The position numbers were made by a program, and so were the translations under genes. A stretch of DNA of 64,000 nt, taken from contig ML679966.1 in NCBI GenBank assembly GCA_007922225.1, forward strand, positions 54,804,742 to 54,868,741. Direction: 5' to 3'. The DNA comes from Emydura subglobosa. Taxonomy: Eukaryota; Chordata; Testudines; Chelidae. The notes under the pieces are model-generated. The model searched no databases, was not told where the DNA came from, and saw nothing but the letters and a program-made list of their open reading frames with translations. Positions 48,317 to 59,345 of this stretch are shown piece by piece. Within the stretch, counting starts at the first letter, position 1. Each line of letters starts with the position of its first letter.

Positions 48317-51300
48317 TTCATCGATTCCAAAGCCAGAAGGGGCCATTGTGATCATGTAGTTTGTATAACAGGGCCAATAGAACTTACCACAGACAGTTCC
48401 TAGAGCACATCATCTTCTTTAGAAAAACATCCAGTCTTGATTCAAAAATTGTCATTGATGGGAAATCCATCACAACTTTTGGTAAGTTATTCCACTGGTT
48501 AATTACTTTTTTTTTTTTTTTTTTTTAAAAAGCCTTATTTTCACTTTAAATATGTCCAGCTTCAGCTTCCAGCTAATGAATCATGTTATATCTTTCTCTG
48601 CTAGATTGATGAGCCTCTTACAAAATATACCTCCCCAAGGAGCTACTACTCATGAACTGTGTAGTGCTGTGACTACCACCCACCTCTATTTCCCTTTCAC
48701 TATGGCCCCTTTAAGAACACAGTCTTCCAGTTGCCTTCCCAGTCCAAAATCCTTTAATTTAATCTTCATTGAGGTAGCAACAGAGTTTGTCCAAAACAGA
48801 ACTCAGAATCTCAAAACAAACAGTCTGTCCTCAGTTCTAGCTCTGCCCAGTCTCCTGCCTCTGGCACTCTCAGCTACATCTCTCAACACACCCCACAGCC
48901 CTTCGCAGCTTCCTGCTACCTTTATATTGGAATCTGTGATTCCTTTCAGATGGGCTCACATTGTAATCAGGGTTGGCTTAGCCCAGGCTCTCTAATCCAA
49001 GGGCAAACCACCTTGTTACAGACTGTAATCAAGTCACCCCTTAACTTTCTTTTTGTTTCTTGAGTCTACCACTATAAGGCATGATTTCTAATTCTTTAGT
49101 CATTCTCATGGCTTTTCTCTGAACCCTCTCCAATATGTCAACAACCTTGAACTGTGGACAACTGAACTGGACGCTCTGTTCCAGCAGCAGTTGCATCAGT
49201 GCCAAATTGAGGTAAAATAACTTCTTTGCACCTACATGAATGAGATTCTCTTGTTTATGCATCCAGTGGTGATGTTTTGGCCACAGCATCTAACTGGGAG
49301 CTCACATAATCCACCATGGCCCCCAAATTTTCTTCAGAGTCATTGCTTTCCAGAATAGAGTCCCTCATCTTGTAAGTATGATCTGCATTCTTTGCTCCTA
49401 GATACATAGTTTTATTTTAAGCCATTTTAAAACTCATATAGTGTGCTTGTGCCTTGTTGACCAGCTCACTCTGTATCAGTGACTTGTCAGCCTCATTATT
49501 TACTAGAGCTCCAGTTTTTTGTCATCTGATAAATTATCAGTGATTTGGTGTTTTCTTCCAGCTTGTTAATAAAAACATTAAATAGCACAGGGCCAAGAAC
49601 TGATCCCTGCAGGACCCCACTAGAAACACACACGTTCAGTGATTCCTTGCTCACAATTACATTTTGAGACCTATCAGTTAGCCAGCTTTTAATTCATTTA
49701 ATGTGATCCATGCTTTTTTATATCATCCTAGTTTTTTAATCAGTATGTCATGTAGTACCAAGTCAAATGCCTTACTAAAGACTAATAATATCACATAAGC
49801 ACTATTACCTTTATCAATCAAACTTATAATCTCAGACAAAAAAAGTTAGACAATCTTTTTTCCATAAAACTGTGTTGAGTGGCATTAATTATATTACCCT
49901 ACTTTAATTCTTGGTTCCTGTGTCAGTCACACCTATATTTGCCTGGTAGTGATGTCAGATAAATGTGTTCAAGTCACAATCACTTTTACCTAACTTACGA
50001 TTAATTTTGTAGTTCTGTGACCAGTTCTTCTTAATTTGTCAAGATGAAATCTAATGTAAAATTCCCCTATCTTGGATGCAACATTTTGAGTTAGAAGACT
50101 GTCATGTAATATTTAGAAATTCCAAAGATGTTCTAATACTGACAGCATGAGACATCCAGCATATGTCACTTAAATTGAAGCCTCTCGTGATCACACAGCT
50201 TTTTTCCCTACTTGCTAGAGATAGGATCACCGATTCCTTACTCATCTGTTCCCTACTGTGATTTGGTGATCTGTAGCAGATACCAACTAATTCCCCATTT
50301 GGTGCTTTTATCTGGTAGGACGTTTATCCATAAACATTCAAGATCATTTTCTTCTGAGTTATGAGTGACTTTGAAATAGTAATGCCATTTTTGACAGAAT
50401 GCCAGTCTCCCTTTTTGCTCAGTCGGTCCTTCCTAAATAAGTTATAACCATGGATTTTAATATTCCAATCCTGGGAATCCTTTCAAAGGTTTAAGTAGCA
50501 CCAACTATATCACATTTAAACTCATAAATGAGTAATTCCAGTTCCTCTTGTTTTTTACCCAGTCTCCTAGTGTTTATAAGCAATTCAGGAATGTTTCTCA
50601 TAAGTCATTTGGTTCTTTGATTTTCTTTTTTTGTTCTCAACCTCTTGGTTTTGTAGCGGATACTCAATCTTCCCTCTTTTTACACTCCTCCTTTTTGCTA
50701 TTAGTTTAACATCCTCCTGACTTTTTTTTTCCTTCCCCTAATCAACCTGTCCTTAAGAAGAGTGGGCCCACTTGTATTGAGGTAGAGGCTATCCAAAATA
50801 TACAGCTTCCTCTCATACCAAGTGGATCAGTGTCCCACAAAACCAAAATCCTAAGCTGCATCCCACTTACGTAGCTATCAGTTCACTTCTAGTATCTTCT
50901 GCATTCTTTCTTTCGCTCATGGGACAGGAAGGATATCAGATGACTTAGACATTTTTCTTCAGCACGCTTCCAAATGTTCTGAAGTTGTGTACTATTTGTG
51001 AGATATCCCGCAAGGCAGTGTCCTTAGAGCTGATATAAATCATCACCAATGGATTCTTTCCTATCAACTTCAAAAGCGCATCCATTTCATATATTGGCTC
51101 CAAGAAGGTGGGCAGCACACTGTCCTGTCGTGTGCCTGTCCATTGTAGAATGTTCTTCTGAGTACTGACTCCCCAACAAGGATCACCTGTTTTTCTTGAT
51201 CAGTTGGAGAACTTTGTGGACAAACTTGATTTTGTTACAGTTTGGGCCAAGCTGACATCCCAAGGTGTGTCCCATACATCTCTCCATTCCCTTGGATCAA

Positions 51301-51700
51301 CTGGTGTGTTTCATTGTTTCCACATTGAGGACCTGGTATCAAATGGAAACTTCTAGCTTTGTGGAATACCTCTTGGTCCTCTCTTCTCTGGCGGCTACAG
51401 CCTGCCCATCCTTGTTTGTCTCCAGCCGTGACCTTCTGCCTCTGATAGTTACGAACTACCATACCTCCTCTCTGACTTCCTCACTCTCCATATCCTTGGT
51501 GGCCAGCTCTTCTTCCTTAAATTTGGAATACTGTTTCCTGAACCTGGCTGTCTAGGAACTCCTTACCTTCTGTGATTCTCAGTGGTGTGTCTGCTTGCTC
51601 CTCCAGTCCAAGAATCTTCTCCTCCAGCACAGCACCAGCTTGAACTTTATGCACAGGAAATCTCTTCTGGCCTGCAGCAGAAAGAAAAACATGGTGCATC
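48317..51700 (-). mobile_element. CR1 LINE with ORF1-esterase, endonuclease and RT remnants
   Basis: A minus-strand CR1 of a different subfamily from the 3857 copy. Reading right to left: ORF1 remnants at 51517-51699 (a heptad-like EEKILGLEEQADTPL) and at about 51020-51180 a piece VILVGESVLRRT, matching the GDSL-like VGDSLLRGT start of the esterase-like ORF1 domain, then ISSKDTA for its SNDTA block. ORF2 endonuclease follows at 49920-50600, with ICYRSPNHSREQM-like and RGFNLSDICW, where CR1 enzymes have GDFN (catalytic Asp lost). Most of the RT is deleted near 49850-49920. RT C-terminus and 3' end occupy 48317-49850 with text such as GCATTAATTATATTACCCT and TCATCGATTCCAAAGCCAG. A solo LTR (48660-49020) and a T20 run interrupt it. 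Dead copy. Confidence 0.88.
48660..49020 (-). mobile_element. Solo LTR of an endogenous retrovirus-like element
   Basis: A 361-bp block interrupts CR1 between ACTACTCATGA and GACTGTAATCAAGTCACCCC, which are adjacent in intact CR1. It starts TGTAGTGC and ends GTTACA, the TGTA...TACA ends of a retroviral LTR. Flanks AACTG (48655-48659) and GACTG (49021-49025) give a 4-5 bp target duplication. On the minus strand the order is TGTAACAAGGTGG, a TATAAAGG-like box, then ATTAAA, which fits U3-R order. No internal viral genes are present. Confidence 0.75.
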
Positions 51701-54700
51701 TGTTTTAGGTCACCACCTCAGTTCCACATTTGATCATATTGAAATAGCATCTAGAACTGAAACTGGAAGGAATCTCAAGCTCTCTCGTCCTCTCTCCCCC
51801 ATTGTGTAAACATCCAGGTTTCCTTTTTTGAAAATATAACCCTCGGTCTTATTCTCGTGCCTCACTCTTTTATAAAATAACATTAGAAAAAAAAAAAAGT
51901 ATCTGAAATCTGGTTTTCGTGATACCTTGTAGCCATGTATAACTTAGTATGAAATGTTCTGGCGTGTGGTTTTTAACAAAAGAAATATATGGCTAAGAGG
52001 GAGCTGGGGTTCATATCCTTCACCCATATACATTACACAAATTGCATCCAGTTCCTTTAACCTATGCATATGCATTAAATAGATAGGAACCCTACTGGAA
52101 CCTTGAATTCACTTACAACTTCCCTGCATTTTCATCCTGGGGATTTTAGGAGGAGCATCTTAAAATCCTCTTAAAAACAAAAACTAAACAAATAGAACAA
52201 TTAAATGTTTAAACATTTTGTGGTTTAGCTGCTTTTTGGTTGGGAATATCCAATTTTAGAAGTTTTAGCAAAGACAGTATTGTGACACTTTCATTATTTC
52301 ACACATCTGCTTGCAGAGTATGGAATTTAGTAACCTGCAAGGTTGTCTGAAAACATTCTTTTTGAAGAGCATATTTCCTGTACTAAGCTGTTACATCACA
52401 TAGATAGTAATAATTTAAGCTTCCAAATAGAAACTGAATACTCAGAAATCCAAGCCTGCTTTGAACTTTTTTCCCAAAGAAAGCACTTATCATGACTGTT
52501 TGTAATGCTATTATGGGGGTGAGGCCTCTGAGCCTAGTTTTGGTGAACTCCCAGAACCATGCATCTTTTGTGCCATATTTATAGGAGTGTATCCAGCTGC
52601 TTCTCCTAGTAGAAAGCACTGAGAAAGGTATTTCTGTGCTGCATGTCTTTGGTTCTCATGGGGCAGCTCCATTCCCTGTTCCCTTTCACCAACAAATCAC
52701 AATTCCCATTGATGGTTCCCTGGAATTAGCCATCCTGGGCATATATCCCTGGAGAGCTGCTCAGGCAGATAACAAACAGCAGGCCTGGTCTCTAAGCATA
52801 TGTCTACAATAAATATGGAAGGTGTAATTTGAAGCTCTGAAGCATACCCACACTAGTTCTGATAGCAGCGGGAGGAGAAAACTGCCACAAGTATGATCCT
52901 GTCTGAGACCATATAGGTATGTACTAAGGCAGTTAATCCCTCCCATTGCTTGTGCTGCTGTGACTACACTTCTGTTTTTACTGTGCTAAGTCGATTAGAG
53001 GTAATGCGGGTATGTCTCCTTGAGCTTCCATTTTAAATCCTACAGCTCCACTGTAAATGTTAGTACCAACAACTGTATGGGCAAGAGTAATGTGAACCCT
53101 ACGGCCTACACCACATAAAGGACAAGAAATCTACATCCTGTCTCTTCATGGAATGCCTCAGTCCTGTCAGATATTTCTATACAGAGGTCTGACACTCACT
53201 GCCTTGCTAAGAGGATTCCACAAATAAAAAACAATTAACAAAAAAATTCATTCAGTCCCAGAGCTCGGAGTCTTTATAAAGCTCTTTCAGTCTTTCATGT
53301 TTTAAGACACTGTGCTCTGTAGTCTTCAGAACAGTGGCAAAGGCCGAGAGAAGGCTAGCTCTGTGAGTCGGAATGGGAAAGAGAGGACTGTTTACTTGGG
53401 AATACTTGAGATCATAATAAGGAGAGTGGTCATTGCCAGTACCTTTCCTACGATGACCCTATTGTTTATGTTGGAGAAAATCACAGATAGCAAAATGGCA
53501 TCAAGGGAATGTTTTTTCCCTTGGGTTTAGAATTTGACCCGCTCATTCCTCTAATGCTGTCCTGTTTCCAGGCCAGTGGGAAGGTTCAGCTAATCCAAGT
53601 TCTGCAGTGTGAGGGATGGCGTATTTGACCTCTCTTCCAAAGCATATGGCTTGGATTGAGTTGCCAGCAGATAACTGAGCAGATTCATCTCTGAGATGAC
53701 TTCAGGAACACAAGCTCTGTATGAGGGAACTTTATAACATAATATCCACTGATTCCATCACAGCTTCATTTGCCCTGATTGTAGCACTGATGGAAGTCCT
53801 AGCGATAGAGCATAGAGATTTCGACAATTTCTGGCTGACTACTGTAGCCTTTTCTGTACTTAGAATGGTGGACTTTGGATTTTTACAAAATAAATAAATA
53901 AATAAATAAATAGTATAAACTAGGTGTAAAGACCTGTAGTATCTACATTACTTGCTTGAGTGAGCCTTATTATGTCTTGAATTATACAAATTATTTCCAT
54001 GGAATGTTAAAAGGCAACGGGCTGAAACAAAGCCTTTGAAAGAACAGTGCGGTTAAGTGCATCTCAACTACCTCAAATCTTTTTTTATTTCTCGGCCAGG
54101 ATTATGGCCAGCAGGGCAAACATGGTGGCTATGTGCCTGGAAAGATATCCAAAATACGCTTGGGGAAATCTTTCAGAGAATCAGTTTCCAAAATAATGCT
54201 AAGTCTCAAGGCAAAGTGAAATCTCCAAGGATGGGAATATAAGCATACTACAAAGTCTCTCAGTCCTTCCAAAACAATTGTTGGCAAGTGTAATAAAAAG
54301 AGAGAACCAGTACAATTGCATGTGGAACAGGTCAAAGGGAAATTGATCCAATGGGACTTCTCCAGGAGAGCCACCCTCACTACAAAACAGACCTTTTGAT
54401 ATACCCCGTTAGAAGCAGAGTTTCAGTGAGAGAGGATTGCAGACTCCTCCCGTTGGCAGACTGATGTGTATACCTACCACATCAGGCAAATAAATTTTGG
54501 GCATAATTAAGGCAAATATTTTTCTCCATGTGATTTTTTTTTTTTTTTTTTTTTAATAAATCCCATTCAAGACTCTGGGGCCCTTTCTGTGTAGAAGAAT
54601 TAAAAAAAAGTTTACTGAAAACTTGCTTTTTACAAGTAGTTGAGTTCAGACTTTGTATAGTAATCAGGAGAGGGGGGAGTGAAAAAAGTCTCTTCTCCAG

Positions 54701-56393
54701 GCATTAATCCAATTGAAGATCCACTCCTAATTGGTGCATGGCTGTTAGGACGCAAGCATCTACATGTGCATTACAAAAATGTTTGTCTAGTAGAACACTA
54801 TTGATAGCTTCATATTTTTATGCTGCTGATTTTGTAATATATTGATAAATTAATTGTACAAGGTTACCCAGTAACACTGTAAGGAGTTCTGCAGAAAAGG
54901 AAAAAAAATTACCTTTTAGTGCAACATCTTGAGGATGAATAGGGCGTAAGTCAGGAAATACTCTTCCTAGTTTAGAGGACAGCATAGGCTTCAGAAATAA
55001 AACTGAATGCACAGATCAGATTGTTTTCATAGAAGTATTGTCTTCTTTACAAAACAAACTGGCCAGTTAATTCAAATGTATCAGTACAAATAAAGTACCA
55101 GTTGAGAGGAATTCATGAAAAGTTTCATGCTCGTAGGCTTGTAATAATAAGTGTTACACCTCCTGGAAGAAAATCACCTGAGAGATTTGTTTGAACATGG
55201 AAAGCTCTCAAAGGTTATTTATTGGATTCAAGATGGAGCTGTGACCTGGGAGTGAAGGTGATCTCTAGTGTATAGTAACAGACCTTTGAAGAAATCATAT
55301 AAAATCCATGATAACTCAGAGTGAAAACTAGACACTTGATATATTGCGGCTGACAATTCGATGATATGCACTAGGTTTCTTACAGCTCTGTAGCAATACT
55401 AAAGTTTGTTGGTGCATTTCTTGGCTGTTTCCCATTTATATATAAAGGAAAGGATTTAGTCCTAAAAGTAAGAGAGGTGATGCAGTGTGGTGCCATGATG
55501 AACCTTGTACCTTTTTGTGGTGATGGCTGAATATATACACCAACTTGACAGATGAATTAATAAAACATGATAAATACTACCTGTATTATTTTTATTAATT
55601 TGGAAAGTGTTTGTATTAATATACAAGTTTCCAGTTTCCAGTTCATCACTTCTTGGTCTCTAGATCAATCTAGTAAAAGTGATGCTGTAAACTGGAAGTT
55701 AGTGAAATCTTTTTCTAAAAAGTAGTTTCAGGTTCCATTCCTACTCCTGGGTTCCCCTGCTGGGGTGGGTGGGAGTGTGTGTGTGGTTTTTTCTTTTTTC
55801 CTTTTATGTTTATTCTTTCCCCTGTTTCAGAATGAGAGAATTACTCAAATAATAAGGAAAATTGATGGCTGTATTGGAGAATCAGCAAAATACTGCTGTC
55901 AAATAGACACAGTTGACAAAACATAAAAACCTTTTTCTCACAACTTTCAGTTCTCAGGTACTGTAAAAATAATGTAATTTTTAATGACTGTTGTTTTGAG
56001 CTGTCTCTTTTTTTAATGAGACACACAAGTACAATAACAGTGTTTGCTCTGTTTTATGTCAGTTCACAGCAAAAGTGTAATAATCTTTACTTTGTCTGAA
56101 GATGATTTAGAGCCTGATCCTATTACCTTTTACTCAGAGACATAATCCTGTGTGATTACAGGTTGGTAGATTGTGCCATTAATATATTTCTTTTTGAATG
56201 CAAGCAGAAAAACAGATGAGCTGTTCACATTAAGTGAATTGTTTCTCCGGTTGGAACTGCAGAACCTGGGAAATACTTTGGAATTCTATTTAACCCTACT
56301 TTACATGTGTTTTTCTACATACAGGATGTTGTAGTCTAAGCTAGTAGGAAAGTATTTTTTCCCTTTTGCAGCAAACTGTATTATAGACTATAT
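51701..56393. other. Intronic stretch, mostly unassigned
   Basis: No exon recognised. A segment at 52795-53030 begins CATATGTCTACAATAAATAT and ends AATGCGGGTATGTCTCC, resembling a short dispersed element. Two plus frames (53312-53530 and 54057-54242) sit in sequence that may be old transposon coding, but I recognise no motif. (AAAT)6 is at 53886-53911 and T21 at 54534-54554. Confidence 0.35.
53886..53911 (+). repeat. (AAAT)n tetranucleotide microsatellite
   Basis: About six AAAT units in a row. Confidence 0.9.
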
Positions 56394-56741
56394 CAGCGGT
56401 TCTCAACTGGTGGTACGCGTACCACCTGTGGTACTTCAAAGAAGGCTGGGTGGTATGCGAGCCGTGCCGCGCCGCCAAATCCGCCACCGAAAGTGTGTTG
56501 TCGTCGTCATGTCCCCCCCCACCCCCCCCGGCGAAACCCTGCCGCCGAAAAGGGGCAAACGGCAGCAGGGTTTTGGCGGAGGGCATTGTTCCCCCCCATG
56601 TAACCCTGCCGCCNNNNNNNNNNNNNNNNNNNNNNNNNNNNNNNNNNNNNNNNNNNNNNNNNNNNNNNNNNNNNNNNNNNNNNNNNNNNNNNNNNNNNNN
56701 NNNNNNNNNNNNNCGGGGGGGGGGAAGGTTGAGAACCACTG
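56394..56741. mobile_element. GC-rich hAT-type element containing an assembly gap
   Basis: The left end CAGCGGTTCTCAACTGGTGG and right end AAGGTTGAGAACCACTG are the hAT terminal inverted repeats. The flanks are an exact 8-bp duplication, GACTATAT, at 56386-56393 and 56742-56749. The interior is very GC-rich with C and G runs (CCCCCCCCACCCCCCCCGG) and holds 100 N at 56614-56713. The true internal length is unknown. Confidence 0.93.
56614..56713. other. Assembly gap of 100 N
   Basis: Exactly 100 undetermined bases, the usual placeholder for a gap of unknown size, flanked by GC-rich repeats that explain the sequencing failure. Confidence 0.99.
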
Positions 56742-56749
56742 GACTATAT

Positions 56750-57581
56750 TATTTTTCTTGTGGGAAAGTGGGATTTTTGTAAGAAGGAGGAGGTGGTGGG
56801 GAGGGAACACATGTCATTTATAATGTACTAATACATTAAATTATGTGTGTGTCTTTTTTTTTAGGGAGAGCTGAAGGAAGTTTTGAGTTCTTTTTCTATT
56901 TTAAAAAAAGATATTTTACTAGTGGTTTTCTGTCCGTTGGCAGAGAAAAGTAATTGCCGCAACTGTGGATCACTCTTGGTGTTTTATGGTAGGTTTTTTA
57001 AAAGATCTTTAGCTGTTGTTGTTGTGGGTTTTTTTATTTGTTTTTTTCCCCCAACAATGGAAGTTTGTTTTGCAAATAAATGCAAGTAAGGTTTCAGCCA
57101 ATGTTTTGCCAAAGGCAGATGTTGTTTCTGTAAACTGGTTTGCTTTCACTGTGTGTTTGTACTATAGAGACTATTCCATAGGGTTATGGCTATGAAGATA
57201 GGCTCAGATTAGTAGCACTAATTTTAGTACAGTAGAAAATTAATATTATAGGAGTGGAGCTTCCCTATGTATTTCTGTTCTGCTCAGAACTGGTGTCTCT
57301 GACCCAGCCTCCCAGCCCTCACCCTGAAAGTACAAAACTTCATCCCTATATTGAAGAAATAAGAACTAGAAAAACTTGGAGTAAGTATTGTAGAAGGAGA
57401 TTTTAAGCATTATTTTACCACTTGTATTTATGATTCCAAGCTATGCAGAAGCTTAATATCTGATGTTGATTTAGTTTTGAGATGGAACACCATGAAGGAC
57501 AGACAGAGTTAAAGTTCTGCAACCATTAAAGGCATAACATCAGTAGTTAGAGCTTGTTGAACTATTTGTTTAGAACAATAA

Positions 57582-57617
<36 letters not shown>

Positions 57618-57885
57618 GTGAATGAATCTGGATTTCTTAATGGATTTTTTTAAAATGGATATTTGAGGTCAAGATTTTCAAAGATGTTTAATTATGTTTG
57701 GTGACTTTTATTTTTATTTTGTGGCACTCAAAAAATCATTAATCACTTGTCAAAACTATTCATACCAAGAATTTCACAAATACTACTTTAGCTTATGAAT
57801 TGTTGACGTCACCTACTTCATCATTGATGTGCTCTTGCCACTTTCTGACTGGATGACTGAACTTCCTAAAATGAGGATGGGAAGG

Positions 57886-57888
<3 letters not shown>
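56750..57888. other. Intronic stretch with an A27 run
   Basis: No exon recognised. A27 at 57587-57613 is the longest homopolymer here and the only long A run on the sense strand. Confidence 0.45.

Positions 57889-57922
<34 letters not shown>
57889..57922 (+). repeat. (TG)17 microsatellite
   Basis: Seventeen TG units at the 3' end of the adjoining minus-strand RTE-like LINE; it may have grown from that element's tail. Confidence 0.95.
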
Positions 57923-57923
<1 letters not shown>

Positions 57924-57924
57924 C

Positions 57925-59345
57925 TTCCAGAACACTTGTGCAATTGTAATTGTGTGGGTACCTGACGACAGTACAGTAAGTCCTACCAATGCTGCTTCTC
58001 AAGAGATCATACAAGCCGCTCCTCAAAAGGTAAACAACCTCATGGCCCAGACCTCTCCATCTGGGTCTGTCCAGTGCAAAGAGATCCCAGATTTTAATGT
58101 CTCTCTCTCTCATACTTTAAGAGCAGTCTTCAAAAAGTGCCTTTATATCTGAGGATGGATTGACCCTTAGAGCGTGTCCTGTGCTCAGCTGTAGTGCACT
58201 GCTTTCAGTATTCAGACAATCACCATGAGGACCACATGTCTGGGACGTTCCTCCCCCTGCAATCTGAACTGGCGTATAGCTGTGTCACTCCAATTCTTCA
58301 GTCCTGGGCCCCAACTCACTCTGCTTTCCTGTGTGAGCTGACATAGCATTGCTGGAAAGCATGCTACTCAGGTAGCTGAATTTCCTGGGTGCATTGTCAA
58401 TTGTGACAAGGGATTGTGATGCTCAATCTGGTGCTGGCTTGTACATGATCTCCATCTTTTTCAGGCTGATTGTGAAACTGAAGCATTTTGAGGCATAAGC
58501 AAAACTAAGTGAATGTTCTCAAGTGTCTGTGCAATGAGGGCAGCTAGTGGCTATTACACATTACCTTAGGGTAGGCACTGAGTTCCTGTAGATTGAATAA
58601 ACCCGCATCTAATCTAAACCGGCCTTATATGCCTCTGCCAAGTCCTGAAATGCAAACAAGAGCATGGATGAAGAGACCATGACAAAGAGGACTGGAGCCA
58701 TTATACATCCTTGTTTGGTGAGGCTGGTGAGAGAAGGCTTCTGATGAGTCACCACACTCCATCACCCTGGCCATCATGAAATGTGCAGATTATAACAATC
58801 TTCTCTGGGCAGCCAAATTTATTAAAGCATTTCCATAAGCCCTGATGATTCACTTAGTTGAAGGCCTTGGTCAGATTAACACACATCATATACTGGCCCT
58901 TGTTCCAAACGTGAGCCTTCTCTTGTATTTGTCAGGCTGCAGTAATCATATCCATGGTGCCACAGCCAGCACAAAAGCCACGCTGTGACTCTGGATAAAC
59001 CAAGTCCACTAGGTGAGAGACAAGCTTGTTAATGACAACCACTGCAAGGATCTTCCCTGCTATACACAGCGGCGAGATTCCACGATGGTTGTCACAGCTA
59101 AATATTCTTCCCTTCCTTTGTACATGTGGGCTATGAAAGCATTCTTATACTCCTAGGGCATGGTACCCTGATTCCCTATAAGTCTTGAAAAGACTGGTGA
59201 GTTTCCTGACCAGGTGGACACCTCCACATTTGTACATTTCAGGTGGAAAGTCAGGGGCCTGGAGACTGCCCATGGACAGCTGCCTGAAGGCCTGAGTAAC
59301 CTCATCTAATGAAGGGTCTATACACAGCTCCTCAAGGACAGGAAA
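57925..59345 (-). mobile_element. RTE-like non-LTR retrotransposon, degenerate
   Basis: The minus strand reads, from about 59100 downward, DNHRGISPLCIAGKILAVVV, then INKLVSHLVDLVYPESQRGF, then CGTMDMITAA with a stop, then VNLTKAFN and FGCPEKIVIICTFHDG. These are RT fingers and palm blocks of RTE-type elements. Further down SLKKMEIMYKPAP is the block after the active site, but the ADD motif itself is not readable (frameshift near 58555-58565, residues ATS). KFSYLSSMLSS follows. At 58000-58115 the C-terminal LFALDRPRWRGLGHE matches the ADR..WR end of these proteins. The span between is deleted. Assignment to RTE is by motif wording. Confidence 0.65.

Noticed and set aside
48552..48995. 147-codon plus frame
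   Set aside because: It runs from antisense CR1 into the solo LTR, so it is a chance frame across two elements.
56341..56823. Four frames of 110-137 codons crossing the N gap
   Set aside because: They exist only because N codons are not counted as stops, and they lie in a GC-rich hAT element.
58555..58565. Intact RT active site in the RTE-like element
   Set aside because: The position that should encode ADD reads as frameshifted or ATS; no DD pair is present in any frame.
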